DNA of 64,000 nt from Pseudomonas fluorescens (GCF_900636825.1 NZ_LR134318.1:2823501-2887500), one strand, 5' to 3'. Positions 17,685-27,672 are shown, counted from the stretch's first letter. Notes: a model not told the origin generated them from the sequence alone. Numbers and translations: made by a program.

Positions 17685-18818
17685 ATGAAGATCGTCATCG
17701 CCCCCGATTCGTTCAAGGACAGCCTGAGTGCGCAAGGCGTTGCCGAAGCCATCGCCCTCGGTCTGGCGCAGGTCTGGCCCGACGCCACGCTGGTGAAATG
17801 CCCAATGGCCGACGGCGGTGAAGGCACGGTCGAGTCGATTCTTGCCGCCTGCGAAGGCGAACTGCGCCGTACCCGCGTTCGTGGTCCGATGGGTGCGCCG
17901 GTCGATGCCGCGTGGGGCTGGTTGCCACACAATTACACCGCGATCATCGAAATGGCCGAGGCCAGTGGTTTGCAGTTGGTCCCGCCGGGGCAGCGCGATG
18001 CATGTATCAGCAGCACTTTCGGCACCGGCGAACTGATCCGTGCCGCTCTTGATGCGGGGGCGCAGCGGGTGATCCTGGCGATTGGCGGCAGTGCGACCAA
18101 CGACGGCGGCGCCGGGGCCATGCAGGCGCTTGGCGTCAAACTGCTGGATGCGCAAGATCAGCCGCTGGTGCCGGGTGGTTTGGCCTTGGCCCACTTGGCG
18201 CGGCTTGATCTCAGTCAGCTCGACCCAAGGCTGGCGCAGGTGCGTTTCGATATCGCTGCCGACGTCAATAATCCACTCTGCGGCCCCCACGGCGCCTCAG
18301 CGATTTTCGGCCCGCAAAAAGGCGCTTCGCCGACGCAGGTGCAGCAACTCGATCAAGCCTTGGGGCATTTCGCTGACCTGTGCGCCCAGGCGCTGGGCAA
18401 GGATGTGCGCGATGAACCGGGCAGTGGTGCGGCGGGTGGTCTGGGGTTCGCGGCCAAGGCATTTCTCGGTGCGCAGTTTCAGGCGGGAGTCGAAGTGGTC
18501 GCCGAACTCGTTGGTCTCGCTCAAGCCGTCGAGGGCGCGGATCTGCTGATAACCGGGGAAGGGCGGTTCGATGCGCAGACCTTGCGCGGCAAAACCCCTT
18601 TCGGCGTGGCGCGAATTGCCAAGCAACATCGCGTCCCGGTCATTGTCATTGCGGGGACTCTGGGCGACGGGTATCAGGAACTCTACGAGCACGGTATCGA
18701 TGCAGCATTTGCGCTGACCAGCGGCCCGATGACCCTCGAGCAAGCGTGCGCCGAAGCGCCGCGCCTGTTACGCGAGCGCGCCACGGATATCGCTCGCCTT
18801 TGGCAACTGGCTCGCTAA
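17685..18818 (+). CDS. garK: Glycerate kinase
   Basis: Phosphorylates D-glycerate to 2-phosphoglycerate, the entry of glucarate, galactarate and glyoxylate-derived carbon to glycolysis. 377 residues from ATG 17685 with GGAG upstream; longer frames run back through a REP element. Family motifs: the N-terminal MKIVIAPDSFKDSLSA, the nucleotide-binding PMADGGEGT near 42, GGSATNDGGAGAMQALG near 130 and GEGRFDAQTLRGKTPFGVA near 290. The missing upstream steps (aldolase and tartronate semialdehyde reductase) are not in the window. Confidence 0.95.
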   Translation: MKIVIAPDSFKDSLSAQGVAEAIALGLAQVWPDATLVKCPMADGGEGTVESILAACEGELRRTRVRGPMGAPVDAAWGWLPHNYTAIIEMAEASGLQLVPPGQRDACISSTFGTGELIRAALDAGAQRVILAIGGSATNDGGAGAMQALGVKLLDAQDQPLVPGGLALAHLARLDLSQLDPRLAQVRFDIAADVNNPLCGPHGASAIFGPQKGASPTQVQQLDQALGHFADLCAQALGKDVRDEPGSGAAGGLGFAAKAFLGAQFQAGVEVVAELVGLAQAVEGADLLITGEGRFDAQTLRGKTPFGVARIAKQHRVPVIVIAGTLGDGYQELYEHGIDAAFALTSGPMTLEQACAEAPRLLRERATDIARLWQLAR

Positions 18819-18826
18819 ACGAACCC

Positions 18827-18928
18827 GTGTAGGAGCTGCCGTAGGCTCGGGCCGCGATTGGACGATCTTTTGAGGTTGGTCTCTGCAAACAAGATCAAAA
18901 GATCGCAGCCTGCGGCAGCTCCTACACA
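18827..18928. repeat. REP-A inverted pair with an extended variant arm
   Basis: The left arm is GTAGGAGCTGCCGTAGGCTC followed by GGGCCGCGATTGGACGATC, longer than the usual arm; the right arm is normal. The extension recurs at 54.4 kb and, decayed, at 60.8 kb. It separates garK from the chemoreceptor gene. Confidence 0.85.
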
Positions 18929-19110
18929 ATCCGCTCATCGCGCGGGCAGGAAATATTTACCGCATCCCCCAAATCTTTCTCAAGCCTGGCCGATACAACG
19001 TTCAGGCGCGCACAAAACATTCCAACCAGTGACGCCGGACTGAAGCCCGCCCGATGGGCCAGTGATCACGGCATGGACGCTCGTAGTTTCTTTCTTTCGA
19101 GAGTCCGACC

Positions 19111-20736
19111 ATGTCTCTGCGTAACCTGAATATCGCGCCCCGTGCTTTCCTCGGTTTTGCCTTTATCGCCTTGCTGGTGATCATCCTCGGCGTGTTCGCC
19201 GTCAGCCGCATGACCGTCATCCGTCAGGCTTCCATCGACATGGACTCGACGCAACTGCCCAGCGTGACCCACCTCAGCGTGGTCACGGAAAACGTCTTGC
19301 GCATGCGCATCCTCTCGTTCCGTGTGCTGGTCAACCGTGACCCGGCCAGTCTGCAAGAAGCGCAAACGCGCATCGCCACGCTGGTCGAAAAAGTCCGCAA
19401 AGCCCAGGCCAGCTATGCCGCGCTGCCAGCGGGACCGGAGGAGCGTGAGACTTACCAGACCTTTTCGACCACGCTGGACAACTACCTGCAAGCGCAGAAC
19501 CAGATGATCGAGCTGTCGTGTCAGGACAACATCGAAGGGCTGCGCACGCTGATCAACACGCGCATCAAGGAAGGCACCGATCAGATGGGCGAGCAGCTCA
19601 ACAAGCTGATCGCGTTCAACGCCGCCGATGCCAAGACGGCGGCCAGGCAAGCGGGCGAACATTACGACAGCGCCATCATCGGGATCATCATCGTCGCCGT
19701 GATCGCCGCGCTGGCCACGGTGTTGCTCGCCTTGTTGCTGACCCGCAGCATCGTCACGCCGCTCAATCGTGCGGTACTCGCAGCGCAAACCATTGCCGGC
19801 GGCGACCTGAGCAAAGCCATCGAAATCGACGGCAAGGACGAACCGGCGCGCCTGCTCGAAGCCTTGGCCGCGATGCAGACCAATCTGCGCAAGACTATCG
19901 AACAGATCGCCGGCTCCGCCACGCAACTGGGCGCCGCTGCCGAGGAACTCAGTGCCGTGACCGAAGAAGCGTCCCGCGGTTTGCAGCAGCAAAACAACGA
20001 GATCGAACAAGCCGCCACGGCGGTCAACGAAATGACCGCCGCCGTCGAAGAAGTGGCGCGTAACGCCGTGTCGACTTCCGAAGCCTCGAACCAGTCGACC
20101 CACGCCGCGCGCGAAGGCCGCGATCAAGTGGTGAAAACCGTCGATGCGATCCAGACCATGACCCACGACGTACAGAACACCGCGCACATGATCGAAGGCC
20201 TCGCCGCGCAAGGACGCGATATCGGCAAAGTGCTCGACGTCATCCGCGCCATCGCCGAGCAGACCAACTTGCTCGCCCTCAACGCCGCCATCGAAGCCGC
20301 GCGTGCCGGTGAGGCCGGGCGCGGTTTTGCCGTGGTCGCCGACGAGGTTCGGGCGTTGGCGCATCGCACCGCGCAATCGACCCAGGAAATCGAAAAAATG
20401 GTCGCCGGCATTCAAAATGGCACCGGCGAAGCGGTTTCTTCGATGCAGCAGAGCAACCAGCGCACCCAGTCGACGCTGGAAATGGCGCGCGCCGCTGGCG
20501 TTGCACTGGAGCAGATCACTCAGTCGATCCACCAGATCAACGAGCGCAATCTGGTGATCGCCAGCGCTTCGGAAGAACAGGCGCAAGTGTCGCGGGAAGT
20601 CGATCGCAATCTGGTGAATATTCGTGATCTGGCCACGCAATCGGCCGCAGGGGCCAATCAGACCAGCGCCGCGACCCATGAGCTGTCACGGCTGGCGGTA
20701 GATTTGAATGCGATGGTGGCGCGTTTCGTGATTTGA
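19111..20736 (+). CDS. Methyl-accepting chemotaxis protein
   Basis: 541 residues. The first membrane helix is about 10-31, followed by a periplasmic four-helix-bundle sensor domain (to about 188), a second helix (189-211), HAMP (212-265) and the cytoplasmic signalling coiled coil. The conserved hairpin tip [20 protein letters not shown] lies near 386-405. No C-terminal pentapeptide for CheR/CheB docking is seen. The ligand is unknown; the sensor type is common in Pseudomonas receptors for organic acids and amino acids. The next gene, an aminotransferase, starts 41 bp downstream and may be co-transcribed. Confidence 0.93.
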   Translation: MSLRNLNIAPRAFLGFAFIALLVIILGVFAVSRMTVIRQASIDMDSTQLPSVTHLSVVTENVLRMRILSFRVLVNRDPASLQEAQTRIATLVEKVRKAQASYAALPAGPEERETYQTFSTTLDNYLQAQNQMIELSCQDNIEGLRTLINTRIKEGTDQMGEQLNKLIAFNAADAKTAARQAGEHYDSAIIGIIIVAVIAALATVLLALLLTRSIVTPLNRAVLAAQTIAGGDLSKAIEIDGKDEPARLLEALAAMQTNLRKTIEQIAGSATQLGAAAEELSAVTEEASRGLQQQNNEIEQAATAVNEMTAAVEEVARNAVSTSEASNQSTHAAREGRDQVVKTVDAIQTMTHDVQNTAHMIEGLAAQGRDIGKVLDVIRAIAEQTNLLALNAAIEAARAGEAGRGFAVVADEVRALAHRTAQSTQEIEKMVAGIQNGTGEAVSSMQQSNQRTQSTLEMARAAGVALEQITQSIHQINERNLVIASASEEQAQVSREVDRNLVNIRDLATQSAAGANQTSAATHELSRLAVDLNAMVARFVI

Positions 20737-20777
20737 GATACGGTGAAGGCTGGAAACCGCGCTAACAGGAGACGTAC

Positions 20778-21965
20778 ATGCGCTATTCAGCCTTGACCCA
20801 ACGAATTGCCGGGGAAGGAGCCGCTGCCTGGCAGATTCACGATCGAGCGCTGGAGTTGCGCGCCGAGGGTGTCGATGTGTTGTTGTTGAGTGTCGGCGAC
20901 CCGGATTTCGATACGCCGTTGCCGATCATTCACGGCGCCATCGACAGCCTGTTGGCGGGCGACACGCATTATTCCGAAGTCCGTGGGCGCACCACGCTGC
21001 GCGAGTTGATCGCCGAGCGCCATCGGCGGCGCAGCGGTCAGATTGTCGATGCCGACCATGTGATTGTCATGCCCGGCGCGCAATGCGCGGTGTATTCGGT
21101 GGTGCAATGCCTGCTCGATCCAGGCGATGAAGTGATCGTCGCCGAGCCGATGTATGTCACCTACGAAGGCGTATTTGGCGCGTGCGGCGCGACGGTGGTG
21201 CCCGTGCCGGTGCGTCCGGAAAACGGGTTCCGCGTCGATCCGGCGGATGTCGCCGCACGCATCACCCCCAAGACCCGCGCCATGCTGTTCAACAGTCCCA
21301 ACAATCCCTCAGGCGCGAGCCTTTCGCTATTGATCTGGCAAGAGCTTGCGGCGTTGTGCATCCGCCATGACTTGTGGCTGATCAGCGACGAGGTTTACAG
21401 CGACCTGCTCTATGAAGGCCAGCACATCAGCCCGGCGAGTCTGCCGGGAATGGCGGAGCGTACGGCGACGATCAACAGCCTGTCGAAATCTCATGCCATG
21501 ACCGGATGGCGCATCGGCTGGATGATCGGTCCAAAATCGCTGGCCGAGCATTTGGTCAATCTGTCGTTGAGCATGCTGTTCGGACTGCCGGATTTCGTGC
21601 AAAAAGCCGCGGAGGTTGCGCTGGCTTCGCAACTGCCGGAAGTGACGCAGATGCGCGAGGAATATCGCCTGCGTCGCGATCTGGTATGCGAGCGCTTGAG
21701 CGGTTGTCCGGGTTTGTATCCGATTCGCCCCGATGGCGGCATGTTCGTCATGGTCGATGTGCGCGAAACCGGCCTCGGCGCTCAGGCGTTTGCCGAGCGT
21801 TTGCTGGAGGGTTACGGGGTGTCCGTGCTGGCTGGCGAAGCGTTCGGGCCGAGTGCGGCGGGGCACATTCGGATTGGCCTGGTGGTGGATCGGGTGAAAC
21901 TGGCGGATGCCTGTTCGCGGATCGCCTTGTGCGCGGCGCAGCTGCTGCAAGCGCGCAGGGCCTGA
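20778..21965 (+). CDS. PLP-dependent aminotransferase, class I/II
   Basis: 395 residues, fold-type I aminotransferase. The substrate-binding N-terminus (VGDPDFDTPLPI), the NSPNNPSGA motif near 172, the cofactor-binding DEVYSDLLYEG near 205 and the PLP lysine in SLSKSHAMTGWR near 238 are present, as is the carboxylate-binding Arg in HIRIGL near 369. It is of the AspC/ArAT type; the amino acid cannot be told. The ribosome site ACAGGAGA is good. It follows the chemoreceptor on the same strand; whether the enzyme relates to the receptor's ligand is speculative. Confidence 0.9.
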   Translation: MRYSALTQRIAGEGAAAWQIHDRALELRAEGVDVLLLSVGDPDFDTPLPIIHGAIDSLLAGDTHYSEVRGRTTLRELIAERHRRRSGQIVDADHVIVMPGAQCAVYSVVQCLLDPGDEVIVAEPMYVTYEGVFGACGATVVPVPVRPENGFRVDPADVAARITPKTRAMLFNSPNNPSGASLSLLIWQELAALCIRHDLWLISDEVYSDLLYEGQHISPASLPGMAERTATINSLSKSHAMTGWRIGWMIGPKSLAEHLVNLSLSMLFGLPDFVQKAAEVALASQLPEVTQMREEYRLRRDLVCERLSGCPGLYPIRPDGGMFVMVDVRETGLGAQAFAERLLEGYGVSVLAGEAFGPSAAGHIRIGLVVDRVKLADACSRIALCAAQLLQARRA

Positions 21966-21994
21966 TGATTTTGCGGAATCTGTAAATGCCTTTT

Positions 21995-22057
21995 TGCGAG
22001 CAGGCTCGCTCCCACAGTGGAATGCATTTCAAATGTGGGAGCGAGCCTGCTCGCGAA
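21995..22057. repeat. REP-B inverted pair
   Basis: Arms GCGAGCAGGCTCGCTCCCAC and GTGGGAGCGAGCCTGCTCGC, nearly identical in arms and spacer to the copy at 17.5 kb. It lies between the convergent aminotransferase and kguD genes. Confidence 0.9.
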
Positions 22058-22076
22058 GCGGTATCACAGCCAGCGC

Positions 22077-23042
22077 TTAATGCGGATTCACCAGATTCGC
22101 CGGCTTCTCACCATTCAACGCCGCCAGCAAATTCTCCACCGCACACCGCGCCATCGCCTCGCGCGTTTCATGTGTTGCCGAACCCATGTGCGGCGTCGCC
22201 ACCACATTATTGAGCTGCAACAACGGCGAGTCATGACCCAGCGGCTCACGCTCAAACACATCGAGACCTGCCGCGCGAATGCGGTTATTGCGCAATGCCT
22301 CGATCATCGCCGCCTCATCCACGACTTTGCCCCGTGAAATGTTGATGAAGATGCTCTCCGGTCGCATCAGCGCGAATTGCTCGGCGCCGATCAACCGTTC
22401 GGTCTGCGGTGTGAGGGGCAAGGTCAGGCAGATGAAATCCGATTGTCCGAGCAAATCCTCGAGGCTGCGGTATTGCGCATCGAATCGCGCCTCGACTGCC
22501 GGTTTGCGCGAGGTGCTGTGATAAAGCACCGGCATGCCAAAGCCGAAATGGCCACGCTGGGCCAGCGCTTCGCCGATGCGGCCCATGCCGATGATGCCTA
22601 GCGTCTTGCCATGCACATCGGTACCGAAGTGGGCCGGGCCAAGGTTGCGGCTCCATTGGCCGCTGCGCACCATGGTCGCCAGTTCCACCACGCGGCGAGC
22701 AGCGGCGAGGATCAAGGCAAAACCAGTGTCGGCGGTGGTTTCGGTGAGTACGTCTGGCGTATTTGTCAGGAGAATATTGCGCCGGGTCAGGTAGTCGATG
22801 TCGTAGTTGTCGACGCCCACCGAAACACTGGCGACGGCCTCAAGCTGCGGCGCCAGATCGAGCAACGTCGCGTCGAGTTTTAGGCTGGCACCGAGCAGCC
22901 CGTGAGCCCGGGGCAGGGCGTCACGCAATTGCATGAGGCCGTCGGCGTCGAGGTTTTCGATCAGCGTCACCTCAAACTGTTGTTGCAGCCGGGCCATCAG
23001 CGCGGGCGAAAGTTTCTTGTACAGCACGACCTGTTTTTTCAT
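22077..23042 (-). CDS. kguD: 2-ketogluconate-6-phosphate reductase
   Basis: D-2-hydroxyacid dehydrogenase family, 321 residues. Reduces 2-keto-6-phosphogluconate to 6-phosphogluconate, the last step of the 2-ketogluconate route into Entner-Doudoroff. NAD(P)-binding GIIGMGRIGEALAQRG near 150; the catalytic Arg in NISRGKVVDEA near 237, Glu in LDVFEREPL near 265 and His in TPHMGSAT near 283 are all present. Last gene of the kguE-K-T-D operon, 14 bp after kguT. Confidence 0.93.
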   Translation of the reverse strand: MKKQVVLYKKLSPALMARLQQQFEVTLIENLDADGLMQLRDALPRAHGLLGASLKLDATLLDLAPQLEAVASVSVGVDNYDIDYLTRRNILLTNTPDVLTETTADTGFALILAAARRVVELATMVRSGQWSRNLGPAHFGTDVHGKTLGIIGMGRIGEALAQRGHFGFGMPVLYHSTSRKPAVEARFDAQYRSLEDLLGQSDFICLTLPLTPQTERLIGAEQFALMRPESIFINISRGKVVDEAAMIEALRNNRIRAAGLDVFEREPLGHDSPLLQLNNVVATPHMGSATHETREAMARCAVENLLAALNGEKPANLVNPH

Positions 23043-23056
23043 GGCAAAAAGTCCCT

Positions 23057-24355
23057 TCAGGAATGCGCCGGCACACGGGGTGTGGCGACGGCTTTGGCGA
23101 CGACGCGATCACTGGCGCCGGGCTTGAGGAAAATCGTCAGCACCACCGACAGCAGCAACGCGCCACTCATCAACAGGTAGGACGCGCCGGGCGAACCGGT
23201 GGAGCTGTTCAGATAACCAACCAGATACGAACCGCCAAACGAACCGAGCGCGCCCATGCTGTTGATTAACGCCATGGCGCCGCCCGCGACGTTGGCTGGC
23301 AGAATCTCTGGAACGATGGCGAAAAACGGGCCATAAGGCGCATACATGCAGGCGCCGGCAATCACCAACAGCGTGTACGACCACCAGAAGTGTTCGGCGC
23401 CCAGCGCGTACGAACCGTAAAACGCGATCGAGGCGATCAACAGCGGTGGCCAGACGAAACGTTTGCGTTTCTGCAGTTTGTCCGAACCCCACGACACCGC
23501 GAGCATGCCGATTACCGCCGCCAGATATGGCAACGCCGACAGCCAACCCGCCTCGATCATGTCCATTTGCGCGCCAGCCTTGAGGATCGACGGCAGCCAC
23601 AAGACGAAACCGTAAACGCCGATGCTCCAGCAGAAAAACTGCAACGCGAGGATGATCACCTTCGGCGACCGGAACGCTTCGGCGTAATTCTTCACGGCTT
23701 TGATGCCGACCTGTTCGGCGGCAAGAGCGCTTTCCAGATCCTGCTTTTCCTGATCGTTGAGCCACTTGGCCTGGGACGGACGATCATCGGCCAGACGCCA
23801 CCAGATAAACGCCCAAAGCACCGCCGGCAATCCTTCGATGATGAACATCCAGCGCCAGCTGAAATGCTGCACCAGGTATCCCGACACCACCGACATCCAG
23901 AGCATGGTCACCGGGTTGCCAAGGATCAGAAAGGTGTTGGCCCGCGAACGTTCGGCGCGGGTGAACCAATGGCACAGATACACCAGCATCGCCGGCATCA
24001 CGGCCGCTTCAACCACGCCGAGCATGAAGCGGATGACGATCAGCCAATAAGCGTTCGAGACCACGCCGGTCAACGTGGCGAGCCCGCCCCAGAGGATCAG
24101 GCTGACGAAAATCAGCTTTTTCACGCTGTGTTTCTGCGCGTAGATCGCCCCCGGCACCTGGAAGAAAAAGTAGCCGAGGAAGAACAGCGCGCCGAGCAGC
24201 GAGGACAGGCCAGGTGTGATCATCAGGTCTTCGGCCATGCCCGATGCCGCGGCAAATCCGTAGTTGGCGCGATCCAGATACGCCAGGCTGTAGGTGATGA
24301 ACACGATTGGCATGATGTACCACCAGCGGCGGGCGGCGAGGGTTGCAGTTTTCAT
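23057..24355 (-). CDS. kguT: 2-ketogluconate transporter (MFS, ACS family)
   Basis: 432 residues, twelve predicted inner-membrane helices, starting MKTATLAARRWWYIMPIVFITYSLAYLDRANYGFA, the ACS-family opening. The start has AGGAG nine bases upstream. Position between the kguK and kguD genes identifies it; on sequence alone only a carboxylate MFS symporter could be claimed. Takes up 2-ketogluconate made outside the cytoplasm by periplasmic glucose and gluconate oxidation. Confidence 0.92.
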   Translation of the reverse strand: MKTATLAARRWWYIMPIVFITYSLAYLDRANYGFAAASGMAEDLMITPGLSSLLGALFFLGYFFFQVPGAIYAQKHSVKKLIFVSLILWGGLATLTGVVSNAYWLIVIRFMLGVVEAAVMPAMLVYLCHWFTRAERSRANTFLILGNPVTMLWMSVVSGYLVQHFSWRWMFIIEGLPAVLWAFIWWRLADDRPSQAKWLNDQEKQDLESALAAEQVGIKAVKNYAEAFRSPKVIILALQFFCWSIGVYGFVLWLPSILKAGAQMDMIEAGWLSALPYLAAVIGMLAVSWGSDKLQKRKRFVWPPLLIASIAFYGSYALGAEHFWWSYTLLVIAGACMYAPYGPFFAIVPEILPANVAGGAMALINSMGALGSFGGSYLVGYLNSSTGSPGASYLLMSGALLLSVVLTIFLKPGASDRVVAKAVATPRVPAHS

Positions 24356-24415
24356 CGGTGTGACTCCTGAGCTTGTTGTTTTTGTCGCAGCAGGTTCAAA
24401 TTCTTGTAGCGCTTG

Positions 24416-25459
24416 TCAGGGCCTCATCGCTGGCAAGCCAGCTCCCACAGGTGTCGTGGGTGTGTCAAAGGTTGTGTGCGCACCACCAAACCCTGTGGGA
24501 GCTGGCTTGCCAGCGAAGGCGGTTTCAAATTCAACCGATAATTCTAGGCGGGTGGGTAGGCCTTCCATATCCCCGCGACTCTGCACCGCACGACTGCCAA
24601 TCCAGTTCGCCCGCTGCACCGCCTCGGCGAAACTCTGGTGTTCGAGCAATGCGCTGATCATCCCGACCGCGAAGCCGTCACCGGCACCCACCGTGTCGAC
24701 AACCTTGGCCACCGGTACTCCGGCGACAAATCCCTGGGCCAGATGAGTTCGGTAATACGCACCCTCCGGACCCAGTTTGATTGCTACCGCCTCGGCGCCC
24801 TGATCGAGATAGAACGCGGCGATGTCCGCCGGATCCTCAAACCCGGTAAGCAATCGACCTTCGCTCAACCCCGGCAAAACCCAGTGGGCGAGGGCGGCGA
24901 GGCGATTGATCTCGGTGATCATCTCGCGCTCGCTGGCCCACAGGCTCGGGCGCAGATTCGGGTCGAACGACACACTGCGCCCGGCATTGCGCATGCGGCT
25001 CATCAGTTCAAAAGACATTTCTCGTGCGGTCGCGGACAGCGCGGGCGGAATGCCCGTGGCATGCAGATGCCGAGCGTTGAGCAATGATTCGCTGATCGAT
25101 TGCGGCGCCAGATGACTGGCCGCCGAGCCGCGCCGGAAGTACTCAACCTGAGGATCGCTGCCGTCGTCGCTTCGGGACTTGAACTGGAAACCGGTCGGAT
25201 GATGTTGATCGACGGCGACGTGGCTGCAATCCAGACCTTCGTTGGCTAACGTCTGCACCACGAAGCGCCCGAGCGAATCATCGCCGACGCGACTGAGCCA
25301 GGCGACATTGAAACCCAGACGCGAAAGGCCAATCGCGACGTTGCTGTCGGCACCGGCAATGCGCTTGTGAAATTGCTCGACCGTGGCCAGATCGCCGGTC
25401 TGCTCGGCGACCAGCATGGCCATGGTTTCGCCGAACGAAAGAATATCGATCTCAGACAT
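24416..25459 (-). CDS. kguK: 2-ketogluconate kinase with a REP-encoded C-terminal tail
   Basis: PfkB-family sugar kinase, 347 residues; phosphorylates 2-ketogluconate at position 6. The N-terminal substrate site ([14 protein letters not shown]) and the C-terminal ATP/anion hole with the catalytic Asp ([14 protein letters not shown], near 250) are intact. The last 34 or so residues (from [10 protein letters not shown] to GAGLPAMRP) are translated REP-C DNA; without them the protein would be about 313 residues, close to the usual family length. The start overlaps the kguE stop by 8 bp. Confidence 0.92.
   Translation of the reverse strand: MSEIDILSFGETMAMLVAEQTGDLATVEQFHKRIAGADSNVAIGLSRLGFNVAWLSRVGDDSLGRFVVQTLANEGLDCSHVAVDQHHPTGFQFKSRSDDGSDPQVEYFRRGSAASHLAPQSISESLLNARHLHATGIPPALSATAREMSFELMSRMRNAGRSVSFDPNLRPSLWASEREMITEINRLAALAHWVLPGLSEGRLLTGFEDPADIAAFYLDQGAEAVAIKLGPEGAYYRTHLAQGFVAGVPVAKVVDTVGAGDGFAVGMISALLEHQSFAEAVQRANWIGSRAVQSRGDMEGLPTRLELSVEFETAFAGKPAPTGFGGAHTTFDTPTTPVGAGLPAMRP
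24421..24520. repeat. REP-C inverted pair, inside the 3' end of kguK
   Basis: Arms CGCTGGCAAGCCAGCTCCCA and TGGGAGCTGGCTTGCCAGCG with a spacer of about 44 bp. It falls within the kguK reading frame, which stays open through both arms and stops just beyond. Confidence 0.9.
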
Positions 25460-26234
25460 GAGCAGGCTCCAGGCGCGATTGACCGAGGCGGGCGAGGGCG
25501 GCGACGTGCTCGGTGGTCAGCTGCACCAGGTCATCGCCTTGCAACGGATATTCGGCGGCGCGCATAACGCCTTGGTCCATGTGCCGCAGCAGTTGTTCCC
25601 ACACGTGAAGGTCGCTGACGGCGGGGGGCACCGCGACAAGTTTGCCGTCGGGGCGACGCGCCACGGCTTTGCAGTGCACATAGCCGACGTGGCGACCGAG
25701 CAGCCGCGCGGCGCTGGCGGCGGACTGGTCCTGCCAATGCCAGTTGCCGATGTCGAAGGTCATTCTGACCGGCAGATTGTGCTGTTCGACGGCGGCGAAG
25801 AAGCGCTGGAACGGTTCAATGCGACCGCCGTGCAAGGTCTGATCGTTTTCCACCAGCAATTGCACCGGGCTGTGCTTCAGGCGCTCGCCTAGCGCTTGCA
25901 AATCATTAGTGTCGGTAAAATAGCCGAGCGAGACTTTCAGCCATTTCGAGCCAAAAGCTTCAGCCTGTTGCAGGGCGGTAATCAATTCGGGATTAGGTTG
26001 CGACTGACCTGCGAGCCACAGTTCTACCGGCGACGAGTAGATGCTTTGCAAGCCTTGTGATTGCGTTGCTTGCGCGAGTTCAGTGGGGTCTTCACAAGTC
26101 AGCAGTTCTTCACGCCACTCGATGCGACTGGCCCCGGCGGCGGCTAGCACATCGATAAAAGAACCTTGCCCACGCAGGCGCACAAGCTCGGCACCGTAAC
26201 TGGAAAGGCTTATGGAAACGGCGGGTATGTTCAT
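25452..26234 (-). CDS. kguE: TIM-barrel epimerase-like protein of 2-ketogluconate catabolism
   Basis: 260 residues, xylose-isomerase-like (AP endonuclease 2) TIM barrel, putative sugar epimerase or isomerase. Metal-ligand-type residues occur in LVENDQ (near 130), [10 protein letters not shown] (near 160) and GYVHCKAV (near 190). First gene of the kgu operon, starting 14 bp from a perfect PtxS operator. Its exact role in the pathway is not settled as far as I know. Confidence 0.9.
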   Translation of the reverse strand: MNIPAVSISLSSYGAELVRLRGQGSFIDVLAAAGASRIEWREELLTCEDPTELAQATQSQGLQSIYSSPVELWLAGQSQPNPELITALQQAEAFGSKWLKVSLGYFTDTNDLQALGERLKHSPVQLLVENDQTLHGGRIEPFQRFFAAVEQHNLPVRMTFDIGNWHWQDQSAASAARLLGRHVGYVHCKAVARRPDGKLVAVPPAVSDLHVWEQLLRHMDQGVMRAAEYPLQGDDLVQLTTEHVAALARLGQSRLEPAHV

Positions 26235-26247
26235 TGTTATTGACCTC

Positions 26248-26261
26248 TGAAACCGGTTTCA
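26248..26261. promoter_or_regulatory. PtxS operator of the kgu operon
   Basis: Perfect 14-bp palindrome TGAAACCGGTTTCA, the known PtxS target, placed 14 bp upstream of the kguE start where a bound repressor would block transcription until 2-ketogluconate releases it. Confidence 0.92.
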
Positions 26262-26306
26262 TTTTTGTTCAAAAAAATATCAGATGGTTCTGAGTTGTTT
26301 TTTCGG

Positions 26307-26402
26307 GCCTCATCGCTGGCAAGCCAGCTCCCACAGTTATTGGGGGTGTACAACAATCTTGTGAACGACCCGGATCCGTGGGAGCTGGCTTGCCAGCGAT
26401 AG
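26307..26402. repeat. REP-C inverted pair
   Basis: Arms CGCTGGCAAGCCAGCTCCCA and GTGGGAGCTGGCTTGCCAGC separated by about 43 bp. It lies between ptxS and the kgu promoter. Confidence 0.9.
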
Positions 26403-26409
26403 CGTCAGC

Positions 26410-27438
26410 TCAAACACCACGAATCCCCAGGGTAGAGCCGCGCTCAATCAGCACCGGCGCAAAATCCAGCCTGCGCGCCGCCTCATCATCCCCACGCAAG
26501 CGCCTGAGCAGACACTCAAACGCCCGCGCGCCAATCTCTTGTGTCGGCTGGGCCAGCGCGGTAATTCCGCTGCCCACCAACGGATACCAATCCAGATCAT
26601 CCAGGGCGATCAGGCCCACATCTTCGAACAACCGGCAGCCGATTTCGCGCAACGCCGTGGTCGCTGCCAGCGCCGCGACACCGTTGGCGCAAAACAGCGC
26701 TTTGGGACTGTCGGTGGATTGATTCAAAAAAGTTTGAAGATGGGCGCCGAGACCTGCGCCCGTTTCCACGACTGAGCCGCTCAACGCCGTGCGCTGCGCA
26801 ACCTTCGCCTGAAAACTGCTCACCCGTTCGATCCGTGAACTGGTGCCATCGTAGGGTTCGGTGATCAACAACACATCGCGATAGCCACGCTGCTCAAGAT
26901 GCGCGACGGCCATTTCCACTGCTTGCGGGTTGTTCAGACCGACCATGTCACTGTCGAGTCCATCGACTTTGCGATCCACCAACACCAGCGGCATCTCCCG
27001 GCGCAGCTCATGCAATTCGTCACGGTGGTGGCCGAGAGTATTCACGATCAGCCCTTCGATGTTGTACGAGCGCAACAACGCCAAGTGCTGGCGTTCCTGC
27101 TCATCATCGCGGTCGGTGTTGCACACCACCAGGCTGTAGCCGTGCGCGCGGCAGGCAGTTTCCACCCCGTGCATCACGGCAATCGAATAAGGGTTACGGA
27201 TATCGGCGACCAACATGCCGATCAGGCGCGTGCGGCCGCGCTTCAGGCCACGAGCCATCTGGTTGGGTCGGTAGCCGAGTTCATCGATCGCCTGTTCGAT
27301 GCGCAGGGCGATGGCATCGGAGAGCAGGGCGCGGTCGTCACCGATGAAACGCGAGACGCTGGCCTTGGATACGCCGGCGCGTTCGGCGACGTCGAGCATG
27401 GTGACGCGGCTGCGCTGGGCGGTGGAAAAGTCGTTCAT
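26410..27438 (-). CDS. ptxS: LacI-family repressor PtxS
   Basis: 342 residues. The N-terminal helix-turn-helix (VTMLDVAERAGVSKASVSRF, residues 13-32) and hinge helix (YRPNQMARGLKR) precede a periplasmic-binding-type effector domain. PtxS represses the kgu operon and itself, and is released by 2-ketogluconate. A perfect operator lies 44 bp upstream of its own start and another before kguE. Gene order ptxS-kguE-kguK-kguT-kguD is the same as in P. aeruginosa. Confidence 0.94.
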   Translation of the reverse strand: MNDFSTAQRSRVTMLDVAERAGVSKASVSRFIGDDRALLSDAIALRIEQAIDELGYRPNQMARGLKRGRTRLIGMLVADIRNPYSIAVMHGVETACRAHGYSLVVCNTDRDDEQERQHLALLRSYNIEGLIVNTLGHHRDELHELRREMPLVLVDRKVDGLDSDMVGLNNPQAVEMAVAHLEQRGYRDVLLITEPYDGTSSRIERVSSFQAKVAQRTALSGSVVETGAGLGAHLQTFLNQSTDSPKALFCANGVAALAATTALREIGCRLFEDVGLIALDDLDWYPLVGSGITALAQPTQEIGARAFECLLRRLRGDDEAARRLDFAPVLIERGSTLGIRGV

Positions 27439-27481
27439 CGAGGCAGCAACTTTCTTGTTGTTGGAATGTTTGAAATGTCAT

Positions 27482-27495
27482 TGAAACCGGTTTCA
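27482..27495. promoter_or_regulatory. PtxS operator of ptxS
   Basis: Second perfect TGAAACCGGTTTCA, 44 bp upstream of the ptxS start, consistent with autoregulation. Confidence 0.92.
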
Positions 27496-27672
27496 GGAAA
27501 CACCAATCAGCGTGCGTACGTCAAGGTGTCTTAATCATAAACCAACCTGTGTGAGATCCCTGTTTCCGACGAGCGGTCGCTTTACCTGTCAGATCTGACA
27601 GTAGGCAAGGCCGATCGCTGAGCGCTTAATTCCATCAGCGTTACGAACGGATTTTCACAGGGCCGTCAGCCA

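Noticed and set aside
19066..20679. 537-residue frame opposite the chemoreceptor gene
   Set aside because: Shadow of a long high-GC gene; the chemoreceptor has complete domain structure.
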